Source: Trichomonas vaginalis G3 (Eukaryota; Parabasalia; Trichomonadida; Trichomonadidae). Taken from it: a DNA stretch of 64,000 nt. The position numbers and the translations under genes were made by a program. This document shows positions 8,315 through 18,653 of this stretch, piece after piece. How positions within the stretch are numbered: the first letter of the stretch is position 1; the number at the start of each line of letters is the position of its first letter. The DNA lies in contig NC_067204.1 of NCBI RefSeq assembly GCF_026262505.1, forward strand, positions 8,527,797-8,591,796, given 5' to 3'. The notes below the pieces were generated by a model. That model made no database searches and had not been told where the DNA came from. It saw only the letters and a program-made list of their open reading frames with translations.

Positions 8315-8641
8315 ATGACGAAAACTATTGAGATAACAAACTACAACGGTCATGAGTTCAAGAATTTGTTCTTCGTTCCTCGTGAAAATACATTCTATCA
8401 GATACGAGGGAGAAAGGGTAAAGTTAGTTTGAGCGTTTATGAAGGAATGAAGAATGGAAAGTTTATACAAGCATACGATACAAACGGTAAACGTGTTTCA
8501 TTAGCTTTGTCAAAACTTACTAACATTTATTTTGACAGTGACTTTGACTCTGACGATTGGAGCGACAGCAGCGATACTGAAGAATATGAACTATTGTGTG
8601 AAGCACAGCAATGGGAAGAGTTGCAATACTTTTGTAAGTGA
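8315..8641 (+). CDS. Small Polinton protein with acidic C-terminus
   Basis: 108 residues. The beta-rich N-terminal half (EITNYNGHEFKNLFFVPREN) recalls the short modules found near homing-endonuclease-type domains, but the match is too weak to name. An acidic Asp/Ser run (FDSDFDSDDWSDSSDTEEYE) and ELLCEAQQWEELQYFCK follow. It is conserved in copy B (45750-46070) except for two patches, the central loop and the acidic run. It is the outermost gene of this arm that copy B also carries whole. Confidence 0.5.
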   Translation: MTKTIEITNYNGHEFKNLFFVPRENTFYQIRGRKGKVSLSVYEGMKNGKFIQAYDTNGKRVSLALSKLTNIYFDSDFDSDDWSDSSDTEEYELLCEAQQWEELQYFCK

Positions 8642-8833
8642 GAACGTTTATTTTTACAGTAGTAAGGTGAAGTGGTTGGCGGCTTTATAAATATTTAAGG
8701 TTAAGATAGTGTTGTCGTTTGTGTTGTAAAATATACGTTAACGGTTTTGTAAAGTGTCAAATTCACAAGTATTGCGTACGGAGGAACGCAGTGCCTCAGT
8801 ACACGAGATATGTATACTAACTTCTTTTCCTTG

Positions 8834-10734
8834 GACTTGAAATGTAAGTCTCGGACGAAAGTAAGTCTGACTTGAAATGTAAGTCTCGGACGAAAGTAAG
8901 TCTGACTTGAAATGTAAGTCTGACTTGAAATGTAAGTCTCGGACGAAAGTAAGTCTGACTTGAAATGTAAGTCTCGGACGAAAGTAAGTCTGACTTGAAA
9001 TGTAAGTCTGACTTGAAATGTAAGTCTCGGACGAAAGTAAGTCTGACTTGAAATGTAAGTCTGACTTGAAATGTTAGTCTCAGACGAAAGTAAGTCTGAC
9101 TTGAAATGTAAGTCTCGGACGAAAGTAAGTCTGACTTGAAATGTAAGTCTCGGACGAAAGTAAGTCTGACTTGAAATGTAAGTCTGACTTGAAATGTTAG
9201 TCTCAGACGAAAGTAAGTCTGACTTGAAATGTTAGTCTCGGACGAAAGTAAGTCTGACTTGAAATGTAAGTCTGACTTGAAATGTAAGTCTCGGACGAAA
9301 GTAAGTCTGACTTGAAATGTAAGTCTGACTTGAAATGTAAGTCTCGGACGAAAGTAAGTCTGACTTGAAATGTAAGTCTCGGACGAAAGTAAGTCTGACT
9401 TGAAATGTAAGTCTGACTTGAAATGTTAGTCTCAGACGAAAGTAAGTCTGACTTGAAATGTTAGTCTCGGAAGAAAGTAAGTCTGACTTGAAATGTAAGT
9501 CTGACTTGAAATGTAAGTCTGACTTGAAATGTTAGTCTCGGACGAAAGTAAGTCTGACTTGAAATGTAAGTCTCGGACGAAAGTAAGTCTGACTTGAAAT
9601 GTAAGTCTGACTTGAAATGTAAGTCTCGGACGAAAGTAAGTCTGACTTGAAATGTAAGTCTGACTTGAAATGTAAGTCTCGGACGAAAGTAAGTCTGACT
9701 TGAAATGTTAGTCTCGGACGAAAGTAAGTCTGACTTGAAATGTAAGTCTCGGACGAAAGTAAGTCTGACTTGAAATGTAAGTTTCGGACGAAAGTAAGTC
9801 TGACTTGAAATGTAAGTCTCGGACGAAAGTAAGTCTGACTTGAAATGTAAGTCTCGGACGAAAGTAAGTCTGACTTGAAATGTAAGTCTCGGACGAAAGT
9901 AAGTCTGACTTGAAATGTAAGTTTCGGACGAAAGTAATTCTGACTTGAAATGTAAGTCTGACTTGAAATGTTAGTCTCAGACGAAAGTAAGTCTGACTTG
10001 AAATGTAAGTCTCGGACGAAAGTAAGTCTGACTTGAAATGTAAGTCTGACTTGAAATGTAAGTCTGACTTGAAATGTAAGTCTCGGACGAAAGTAAGTCT
10101 GACTTGAAATGTAAGTCTCGGACGAAAGTAAGTCTGACTTGAAATGTAAGTCTGACTTGAAATGTAAGTCTCGGACGAAAGTAAGTCTGACTTGAAATGT
10201 AAGTCTCGGACGAAAGTAAGTCTGACTTGAAATGTAAGTCTCGGACGAAAGTAAGTCTGACTTGAAATGTAAGTCTGACTTGAAATGTTAGTCTCAGACG
10301 AAAGTAAGTCTGACTTGAAATGTAAGTCTCGGACGAAAGTAAGTCTGACTTGAAATGTAAGTCTGACTTGAAATGTAAGTCTGACTTGAAATGTAAGTCT
10401 CGGACGAAAGTAAGTCTGACTTGAAATGTAAGTCTGACTTGAAATGTAAGTCTCGGACGAAAGTAAGTCTGACTTGAAATGTAAGTCTCGGACGAAAGTA
10501 AGTCTGACTTGAAATGTAAGTCTGACTTGAAATGTAAGTCTCGGACGAAAGTAAGTCTGACTTGAAATGTAAGTCTGACTTGAAATGTAAGTCTCGGACG
10601 AAAGTAAGTCTGACTTGAAATGTTAGTCTCGGACGAAAGTAAGTCTGACTTGAAATGTAAGTCTCGGACGAAAGTAAGTCTGACTTGAAATGTAAGTCTC
10701 GGACGAAAGTAAGTCTGACTTGAAATGGAAGTCT
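8834..10734. repeat. Satellite array of 18-bp and 17-bp units
   Basis: About 107 tandem units of two related kinds: GACTTGAAATGTAAGTCT (18 bp) and CGGACGAAAGTAAGTCT (17 bp). They alternate as AB with frequent AAB. A variant pair, with GTTAGTCT in the first unit and CAGACG in the second, recurs as a linked block after an extra A unit near 9054, 9180, 9413, 9950 and 10270. This suggests higher-order copying of blocks. Units are nearly identical, so the array is young or actively homogenised. It abuts Polinton A with no intervening sequence. Confidence 0.95.
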
Positions 10735-10945
10735 GATTCTAAATGTAAGTTCTAGACTAAAGTAAGTCTGATTCTAAATATAAGTCTGATATTAAGATAA
10801 GTTTGTAACTAAAATTAAGTCTTATTCCAAAAGCAAATTTAATTGTATAATAAGTCTGGATCTAGAGTAAGCCTTAGTCTACAGCTATTCTGTGTCAAAA
10901 ATAAGTCACGAACCATAGTAAGTTTCGGACTAGAGTATGTCTGTA
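10735..10945. repeat. Decayed edge of the satellite
   Basis: Degenerate units (AGTCTGATTCTAAATGTAAG, TCTAGACTAAAGTAAGTC and weaker ones) continue rightward with growing divergence. This is the expected pattern at the edge of an array that is homogenised only in its interior. Confidence 0.75.
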
Positions 10946-12293
10946 ATTCGAATCATTCATATTCTTCAATTATCCCGCCAAAAAAATTATCGTCTTTTTA
11001 TCATACTATAGTTTTTATCAATCTCGTTCTACTAAAAAACCTTTATATTGGTGATTTCTTTGTTAAACCCGTATTTTTTCATGTGAATCTTATTGTATAA
11101 ACTCTAAAAGTTCAATTTCCGGTCGAAAAAAACTTGAAAACAATTTGTATTCGACGAGTTAAAGAGCTCTATTTATTCTAAATTTTCCAAAAAAAATTAG
11201 ATTTCGTTTTTTCGCTTCAAAAAATGTTGTTTTAAGTTTTAAAATTTGTAATTCAAAATTTTTTGGAAAGATTTACGATTTTTTAATACTGCGAATGAGT
11301 TTTATTTTACATACTCTATTGATAAATCATATTTTTGTCGAGATATAACTTTTTTTTAAAAAAATTATATGCAAAGAGTGTTATAGAATTCTAGAAGGTA
11401 TAGTGCATAATTTGAAGTATACTATCAAATAAAGAAATTTTACAGTTTTTTAGTTTTATTTAGATGTACGTTATTTTAGATGGCTTCGTCGAAAACAAAG
11501 CATGTCTGTTAAGTTTATTCTTAACATGGTAAATAAAATGGCAACGAAGCCCAGTGTACTGCGTCTTATGCCGTAGTTTTTGTTATCTTCATACTCAAAT
11601 ACAACAAATACAAATAGATTTATTACGAAAAAACGTATAAAACAAATGATATATTTATTTCTAGACAAGTTGACGAACATGTAGCGCAACTGTATCGCTT
11701 TAGAGAACAGTTCTTCCAACACCTACTCATTCAGTGAAAGACTGATTCACATTGTTGCTGGTAAGTCTGATTGCTTCAGATAGAGAGCATGAATTGCTTC
11801 TTTATCATCTAATCCCCATCCCCCTTGTTCCCGATTGGATGACATGGACAATTCATCTTTCTCTAACGAAACAAAATGATACTTTTTTGGCGGCTTATTG
11901 ACTCAGAAAAATTTGAGAGTTAACGAATAATTTTTGGCGCCAAAAATAATTTCTCTTAATTTATTAAATTTAATATACGCACATCCATAAGTTATGCTAT
12001 TTTTTCTATTTATTTTGTTCTAAAATTCTAAATATTTTTTTTCATAACATAAAATATGATGTCTAGTCTCATTTACATAACAACATGCCTTAGAATAGGT
12101 TTTTTATTCTTTTTGGCACTTTAAATTAAGAATAAAAAGATAATTTAAATTGAATATTTGCGATTATTCTCACTAATGCTGCTTCCTCTTTTATTAGGTA
12201 GACAACAAAAAGTTAGCCTTGGACTCCCATATCAGATTTTTGATTGGTTGCGTATATAATGAGCTGGGATTGATAGACGAAAACCCAGTGAGA
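10946..12293. other. Gene-free AT-rich stretch
   Basis: No supported gene. A 60-80-codon reading frame at 11471-11722 has no recognisable features. The only notable site is a perfect 18-bp palindrome at 11930-11947. Confidence 0.5.
11930..11947. promoter_or_regulatory. Perfect palindrome matching an E2F-type site
   Basis: ATTTTTGGCGCCAAAAAT is perfectly self-complementary and contains the symmetric TTTTGGCGCCAAAA form of the E2F/DP binding site. The nearest recognised gene start is 3.6 kb away, so function is uncertain; chance or a lost transposon end is possible. Confidence 0.3.
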
Positions 12294-12450
12294 AAATTTT
12301 TGACGCCATTAGCAAAAAATGTTAAATGTTAACACTCAGTCCATTTGAATATGAAAAATAAAATTGACTTTGATTAAATGTTTTTATTTATCATGCAATT
12401 CTTCTTGCGACCAAAGATTTGAATAAAAGTTCAAAAAATAAGATAGCTTA

Positions 12451-14728
12451 AGGATACCCTTACGTGTCAGATTTTTTGCGCATACAAAGAAGTCATGCTA
12501 GACATGAGCTATAAACCTGAAATTTTAGCAACATATTTAAAACTTTTTAAACTACAATACACTTTAATATTCAAGAACAAAAATATTCTTTTTAGAAATT
12601 ACATAATTATTTTATGTGAAATCTATATAAAAACATATTTTGCGAGCGTAACTTTTTTCTTTATAAGCACCTTATATGACTGATAAACTGTGAAGGCACA
12701 TAATTGTTAATTCATAGAGTTGATATGTTTCCAAAATTGAGAGGAAATTTGAAAATTGAATACCCTTTCAATTCAATTTTCAAAAGATATCAGCTCCTTC
12801 AATAATTGAAGGACGATTTTGATCATTTGCTCTTAAAACAAGTATGCCATGGAGAAAAAAGTTACGCTCGCAAATCTGAAATATAACTATCATATAAAAA
12901 AATTAAATTTCTAATTTTTTACTCTATAGATATTATTGGCCACTTGTGTAATGCATAAAAGTTTATGTCATATGCATACATTTGGAAGTATGGGAGACGA
13001 GGGAAATTACTTCTATGAGGCACTAGGATTTTTAAAAATTTCTCTATCGGACTCACCATTCAATTTCTCGAAAATTAAAAAAAATCAATAATAGCTAAAA
13101 TGTATTATGCATAACAAATTTTAATGTTACACGGTATTTTTTGAACTTCATGACATGAATTTTCTTTATATTATTTTTTTTTGGATTTTCTATGATTTAT
13201 GCGATAGGCTGGAACAACATTGTAAGTGCAATGATATCATTTATAGAGAAATCTAAAACTTCAGCATTCAGAACTCGCAACCAACAAAAATATTCATTTG
13301 CTAAGTAAGTAAAGTTGATTAAGTTCGACACTTAGCTTTTATACGTAAAACCAAGTGTGTATTGTTATTTCTTGTTAAATTATTGAGAAAAAAATAAATT
13401 GTAAGAGAAACGATACTGATTATTGAAATAATATTGAGGGTAGCTGCAGATTTCTTCATTAACATGCCGGAAATTTGTTAATCTTGGTTTTCTATCATAA
13501 AATCTGTCGAAGAATCTAAAAACGGAGATATGAAATAGAGATCATGTAAATCTAGAGTATCCTGTCAGAAAATAGACTAAGCATGTAACCCTTTTTTGGT
13601 CATAAACACTTTTTACCACTTAGTCATACAGATGATCATTAAATTTAAACGAGCACTTTTTGTCAGAATTTATTCTTTTACAAAGACAGAAGATTTTAGT
13701 ATTATTTAATATTAGTGCTGTAGCAAAATTCAAAAAAACGGTGAAAATTCAGTGAATTTGTGAATTCACATTTTTTTTCGACATTTTTCTTGATATATCC
13801 ATGCACATTAAGAACACAGCTTTGATACGCTTAAAAAAGCATATTTCATATGAAATTGTTAAAGAAATAAACAATTTATATAAAAATTGCACTTATGGGC
13901 AGTTTAGATATATAATTTATATATAACATATATACAAATCCATAGACAAAGTGCAATAACTACAATGTTGTAGAAAATTACAGCAGAAATACTGACTTTT
14001 TGAAGGATAATAAGAATTCTTCTAAATGTTGTATTTTTTATAATTTGATTGATTTTTTTTACTATTTCATTAATCTTTTATGAATAATAATTATTTTTAA
14101 TATATGTGCTATTAAAATTTCAAATTTTGACTAATATATCTAAGTTATCTGAACGAAACATTTAGAAAATATCATACTTACATTGAAATAGCAAGTAGAG
14201 CATATTAATAGCAAGTTTCTTGGCTTTATATCTATCATTTATTGTTGTTTGATCAAACAAAATTCACTCTATTATATGGTGTCAATTAATTAAAACAATT
14301 TTTAATAGTTATTTATTTAGTGCGAATAAGTGCAAACTCATAAATGAATAATTTAATAGTAGAAATGAATTATCTGATATAAATCTCACATTTTGTCCAT
14401 CAGAAATACTTTAATTGCATACGCATAACTATTAGTAATACGTCTGGAGTGTCAATTAATAACAATCCCACAACAAGTAAAATTCAGATTTTTATTAAAC
14501 TTATTTTTCCTAAAAGTTTTCTCAAATTATTATATATATACATATGTGGATAAAATAATAGTAATATTGTAAAAAATTAGATAATTTTTTTTATTTGAGA
14601 ACCTCTCAAAAGTTCATTCAATTTATCAATTGTTTCAGTTTGATGTATATTCATTTCTGGAGCCTAAAACTTTAGCAATCATGACAATATCATATTCTCT
14701 TTCTAACTACGCAATGTAAGGGTATCCT
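12451..14728. mobile_element. Non-autonomous TA-flanked transposon, 2278 bp
   Basis: It begins AGGATACCCTTACGT and ends with the inverse (GTAAGGGTATCCT), flanked by TA on both sides. Copy 2 of the fold-back element supplies the empty site (AGATAGCTTAAAAAATAATA at about 41990), so both the ends and the TA duplication are certain. A TA duplication with short TIRs points to the Tc1/mariner superfamily. No transposase reading frame is visible; the longest frame is 62 codons. It therefore depends on an enzyme elsewhere. It contains a smaller inverted-repeat element at 12639-12874. Confidence 0.8.
12639..12874. mobile_element. 236-bp MITE-like element
   Basis: Its 22-bp terminal inverted repeats are perfect: TTTGCGAGCGTAACTTTTTT plus CT at the left, and the exact inverse at the right. 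The interior is AT-rich and non-coding. No clear target duplication was seen. It lies within the 2278-bp TA-flanked transposon. Confidence 0.6.
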
Positions 14729-15560
14729 TAAAAAATAATATACGGTAGTGTTTACTAATAGATGAATAGTATATAAATTCTATTAAAATGGATTTGATCC
14801 AAAAAATATAAAACCAAAAATAATTGTTATAATTTAAATGAAGAAGTAATTTAAAACGATTTTATTTATGATCAAATTTTATATATTTTTTTTGATCAAA
14901 TCCATTTTAATAGAATTTATATACTATTCATCTATTAGTAAACACTACCGTATATTATTTTTTAAGCTATCTTATTTTTTGAACTTTTATTCAAATCTTT
15001 GGTCGCAAGAAGAATTGCATGATAAATAAAAACATTTAATCAAAGTCAATTTTATTTTTCATATTCAAATGGACTGAGTGTTAACATTTAACATTTTTTG
15101 CTAATTGTCGTCAAAAATTAGGCGTAAAGCAAAAATTGATATTTCATATGGTTTTATGATAGATAAGCATTATATTCCCACTCATTATATTCGTAAATTT
15201 TGAGGTTTATCCTTCGCTTTTAAGATCATTGAATTTGATTTTTATATAAAATAGTTATATATTAGAAAAGAATATGAGTTTATGTGATATTATTTTTCAG
15301 AAGATTTCATTCTATATGCCTATGAAAAGTACTCTCAAAACTAACTTTTTCCTAATTATAATTAAATCTAGAATATTGTATTATGCTTAGTATTATTTCA
15401 TTTTTCTCATTCAATTTAGAATTTACAAATGTCAAAAAATTGAGAGCCGTCACTTTTGATGAATTTCTGTTTATTACAAAAATATAATTCTTAAGGATAA
15501 TTAAATACGTTATGTCCATTAAAATCAATAATATAATAATCTAAAGTTTACGTGACCAAA

Positions 15561-18317
15561 ATGTTTAGCTTTCTCTTCTTTTTATTCTCCTCCGTATTAT
15601 GTGTTGACGAAGGAAAATACAGACAATGCGATCAATCTCCATTTTGCCACAGAAATCGCGAAACAGATAAGCAATTTTGGTCTATTATTGATAAAGAAAT
15701 CGATTATAACAAAAACTATTTTCAATGTTTAATCCAAGATGATAGTGCTGACAAGCAACTTGTTCTTTTCGTGTATTTCTTACAGACAGGCATTCGTTTT
15801 AGAATTGAGCCTTCCGAAACCGAGCGATTTAAGCGCTATGATGCAGCGAGAGAGCCAAGCATTATCAACAAAACAGAGCTTAACATCACAAAACCATACT
15901 CACATTCCACAAATCACACTCATATCTTCCTTAATCAAGGAGATCAATCTATTACCATCTCAATCAAGCCATTTACAGCTACATTAACAACAACAAAGGG
16001 AAGAGTACTCGTTATCAATCCAGATGATACAGCAATTTTCGAGCATAACAGAGATAGAAACAAGAATCCAACATTATTCCATGCTGCCGACTTTGATGGA
16101 ACAATTGATAAAATACCAAACGGTCCTACTTCTGTAGCCATGGATTTCCTCTTCCTTGGCGACAATGTACGCTTCCATGGCCTTCCAGAACATACATTAA
16201 ATTTAACTCTTCCATTTACAACCCACAGACTACGTCGTCAGAACAAAATTACATTCAATCCTGTTACAGATCCCATTAGACTCTTCAACGTCGACATTAA
16301 CCGTTACGAAATCGGAAATCCAATGGCTATGTACGGATCCATTCCATTCCTTCTTGCCAGGGACTCCAAAAAGACCACAGGCCTCTTCTGGTGCAATCCC
16401 AGTGAAACATGGATCGATACAAGTGAAGAAAGAACAGGATCTTTCGCAAGATTTTTATCTGAAGGCGGCTACATCGATTTCTTCGTATTTACAGGTGGCC
16501 ATGCCAGTGAGATTCTCCAAAAGTACACGCAGCTCACCGGAAAACCACCTCTCCACCAAGGATTTGTTCTTGGATATCATCAATCTCGTTGGGGCTACAA
16601 ATCCTCAAAAGACGTTCGAGAAGTATTGAACGGACTCGATACCAACATCATCCCCGTCGACGCCATGTGGTTAGACCTCGACCACTTAGACGATAAAATG
16701 TATTTCACTTACGACCCATACAAATTTGCAGATTTCGCAAAACTACAAGACGACTACGATAATCTCGAAAGGAAGTTTGTTGCTCTCTGCGATCCACACC
16801 TTAGAATCGACATGGGCTACTACATTTTCGAACAAGCATTCAACCAGCACTTCTTCGTAAAAACACGTCTTGATTCCGACTACGAAGGCGAGTGTTGGCC
16901 GGGCGACAGCAGCTGGGTTGACTTCACAAATCCGTGGGCGAGAGTTTGGTGGGAGACACTTTTTGAATTTGAGAACTACAAAGGATCAACACTTTCTCTT
17001 TACATCTGGAACGACATGAACGAGCCAGCAGTGTTCGATGTGCCAGACATGACTCTTCCCAAGGACGTCATCCACCACAAGAAGATAGAGAACAGAGAAG
17101 TACACAATGTTTACGGTCATTTGATGGCGTTGGCTACTTACGGCGGTTTGATGAAACGTGACTCAGATGAAGACGATAGACCATTTGTATTGACACGTTC
17201 TTTCTTTGCTGGTACACAGAAATACGCTGTTACATGGACAGGCGACAATGCTGCTGACTGGGCACATTTGAGAGCATCAATTCCTATGGTTCTTTCTTTA
17301 GGATTGAGTGGAATGCCGTTTTGCGGTGCTGATGTTGGCGGTTTCTTTGATTCTCCATCAGAAAACTTGTTGGCTAGATGGTTCCAGCTTGGCGCATGGT
17401 GCTATCCTTTCTTCAGAGAACACTCACACCATGAGAGCCAGGAGAGAGAACCATTCAAGATCAAGGGAGTTCACGGAGAATCAATAAGAAAATCAATCGC
17501 AGACAGATATCAAATGTTCCAATATTGGTACACTTTGGCACGCAAATCTAATAAGACAGGTGAACCATTGTCAAGACCTGTTTGGTGGGAATTCCCTAAC
17601 GACAGGAGATTCGCTGATATCGAGACAATGTTCATGCTTGGACCTTCTTTCTTGGTCGCACCAATTTTGGAAGATAATGTTTACAACAGGACGATAGATT
17701 TGCCATTTGGTCGATGGTACAATTTCAACAGTCTTAAGGAATGCGAGCGCGACAACCACGAGAAGACATTCGTTGAGGCACCAATAACAGAAATCCCTGT
17801 TTTGATGAGAGGAGGATCAATTGTTCCATTGAAGAATTGGAAGAGAAGAACAACGTTTTTGATGAGACACGATCCAATTACATTAGTCATTGCTTTGGAT
17901 CAGAATGGAGAAGCATCTGGAGAATTGTATGATGATGACCAACAGACAACAGCATTTGCAACCGGTGATTACATTCACGCGAAGTATTCTTTCACTAATC
18001 ATATAATTGCTTCAAATGTGAGAGATTCAAAGATGGCAAGAGATGATTTCTTTGAGGAATACGATGTGAAAGTTGAGAGAATTAAAGTGTTGGGATTGAA
18101 GGCAAAGCCGAAATCTGTTAAAGCTCCAAATGGAAATCTTGATTTCGATTTTGAAAATGAAGTTTTGACAATTCACAGAGTTTTGCAGCCTGTTAAAAGA
18201 AATTGGCAAATTACTCTTGAAATGCCTCAAGATTCTTCATTTACTAAATCTTCCTCTTCTTCTTCGAACACTCAAAAACAACCAAAGTCAACTTCTGAAG
18301 AAAGATTAGATCTTTAA
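15561..18317 (+). CDS. Glucosidase II alpha subunit (GH31 alpha-glucosidase)
   Basis: 918 residues from the ATG at 15561; an upstream in-frame GTG was not chosen. The signal peptide MFSFLFFLFSSVLC directs it to the ER. The GH31 catalytic barrel follows an N-terminal beta domain. The nucleophile Asp lies in WNDMNEPAVF (D485), the acid/base Asp in TWTGDNAADW (D562), and GLSGMPFCGADVGGF is also family-typical. The size and the ER signal fit glucosidase II, which trims the inner glucoses from N-glycans and ends each calnexin-cycle round. A lysosomal acid alpha-glucosidase is the main alternative. No KDEL-type end is present (it ends RLDL), so retention would need a beta subunit. UGGT, its partner enzyme, lies 12 kb away. 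Confidence 0.88.
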   Translation: MFSFLFFLFSSVLCVDEGKYRQCDQSPFCHRNRETDKQFWSIIDKEIDYNKNYFQCLIQDDSADKQLVLFVYFLQTGIRFRIEPSETERFKRYDAAREPSIINKTELNITKPYSHSTNHTHIFLNQGDQSITISIKPFTATLTTTKGRVLVINPDDTAIFEHNRDRNKNPTLFHAADFDGTIDKIPNGPTSVAMDFLFLGDNVRFHGLPEHTLNLTLPFTTHRLRRQNKITFNPVTDPIRLFNVDINRYEIGNPMAMYGSIPFLLARDSKKTTGLFWCNPSETWIDTSEERTGSFARFLSEGGYIDFFVFTGGHASEILQKYTQLTGKPPLHQGFVLGYHQSRWGYKSSKDVREVLNGLDTNIIPVDAMWLDLDHLDDKMYFTYDPYKFADFAKLQDDYDNLERKFVALCDPHLRIDMGYYIFEQAFNQHFFVKTRLDSDYEGECWPGDSSWVDFTNPWARVWWETLFEFENYKGSTLSLYIWNDMNEPAVFDVPDMTLPKDVIHHKKIENREVHNVYGHLMALATYGGLMKRDSDEDDRPFVLTRSFFAGTQKYAVTWTGDNAADWAHLRASIPMVLSLGLSGMPFCGADVGGFFDSPSENLLARWFQLGAWCYPFFREHSHHESQEREPFKIKGVHGESIRKSIADRYQMFQYWYTLARKSNKTGEPLSRPVWWEFPNDRRFADIETMFMLGPSFLVAPILEDNVYNRTIDLPFGRWYNFNSLKECERDNHEKTFVEAPITEIPVLMRGGSIVPLKNWKRRTTFLMRHDPITLVIALDQNGEASGELYDDDQQTTAFATGDYIHAKYSFTNHIIASNVRDSKMARDDFFEEYDVKVERIKVLGLKAKPKSVKAPNGNLDFDFENEVLTIHRVLQPVKRNWQITLEMPQDSSFTKSSSSSSNTQKQPKSTSEERLDL

Positions 18318-18653
18318 TATTTTTTTTATTTGTATTTCAAAAGTAAAGAGAAAATATGTCTGTTTTCATTTAATTCAATTTTTAATATCATTTATGTTTT
18401 GGAATTCATCTTTTATAAAAAACAATAACTCCATATGACAATTTGACAGGATCAGACATGATTATAAATTAATTTATCATAGAAAATTCATAAGAAAAAG
18501 ATAGAAAATAAATAAACCTAAAACATCAAAGTCATTTGAGTGGCACAGTTTTCCCCAATAACTGATATATATTATTAAGATGAAATGTGATTACAATTCT
18601 CAGAAAATAGTAAATGGTTTGATTGATTATTATGGTAGTGAATATTTTATTTT
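18318..18653. other. Intergenic
   Basis: AT-rich spacer between two convergent genes. Nothing recognised. Confidence 0.4.

Larger units (their letters stand above)
1..8833. mobile_element. Polinton (Maverick) copy A, partial
   Basis: This is the virion-gene end of a Maverick/Polinton element; the window edge cuts its left side. It carries, in order, the start of a further gene, fibre tip, fibre shaft, several structural-type genes, the packaging ATPase and a short acidic-tailed gene. The family call rests on the FtsK/HerA-type packaging ATPase here and, in the matching copy B, on a protein-primed-type DNA polymerase B and an rve-type integrase. The genes present look essentially whole. Near-identity to copy B at 45.5-53.9 kb suggests both are young. 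Homology with copy B stops at about 8821, just before the satellite, so no terminal inverted repeat is visible here. Confidence 0.9.
12294..15480. mobile_element. Fold-back element, copy 1 (interrupted)
   Basis: Two long arms in inverted orientation, 12294-12450 plus 14729-14810 and about 14880-15480, surround a spacer of about 70 bp. The right arm matches copy 2 at 41482-44003 almost base for base and ends at the shared TTTTGATGAATTTCTGTTTA. The left arm is cut short at about 12294. It has no coding capacity. The left arm is split by a TA-flanked transposon (12451-14728). Arms of 600 bp or more with a tiny spacer place it among fold-back or giant MITE-like elements. Confidence 0.75.

Noticed and set aside
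8834-10734. CRISPR-like array
   Set aside because: The units are contiguous with no unique spacers, in a eukaryotic context; it is a satellite.
8834-10734. GTAAGT in each satellite unit as splice donor sites
   Set aside because: It is a consequence of the unit sequence; no exon context exists and trichomonad introns use a different extended donor motif.
10843-11100. 85-codon frame next to the decayed satellite
   Set aside because: It begins inside degenerate satellite units and has no protein-like features.
11471-11722. 83-codon frame with hydrophobic stretches
   Set aside because: AT-rich composition, no motif, no conserved neighbour; likely random.
12495-12683. 62-codon frame as a transposase remnant
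   Set aside because: Low-complexity Ile/Lys/Tyr text without motifs; it crosses the border of the 236-bp inner element.
15552-15560. Earlier GTG start for the alpha-glucosidase
   Set aside because: The ATG at 15561 gives a clean signal peptide and non-ATG starts are not expected.
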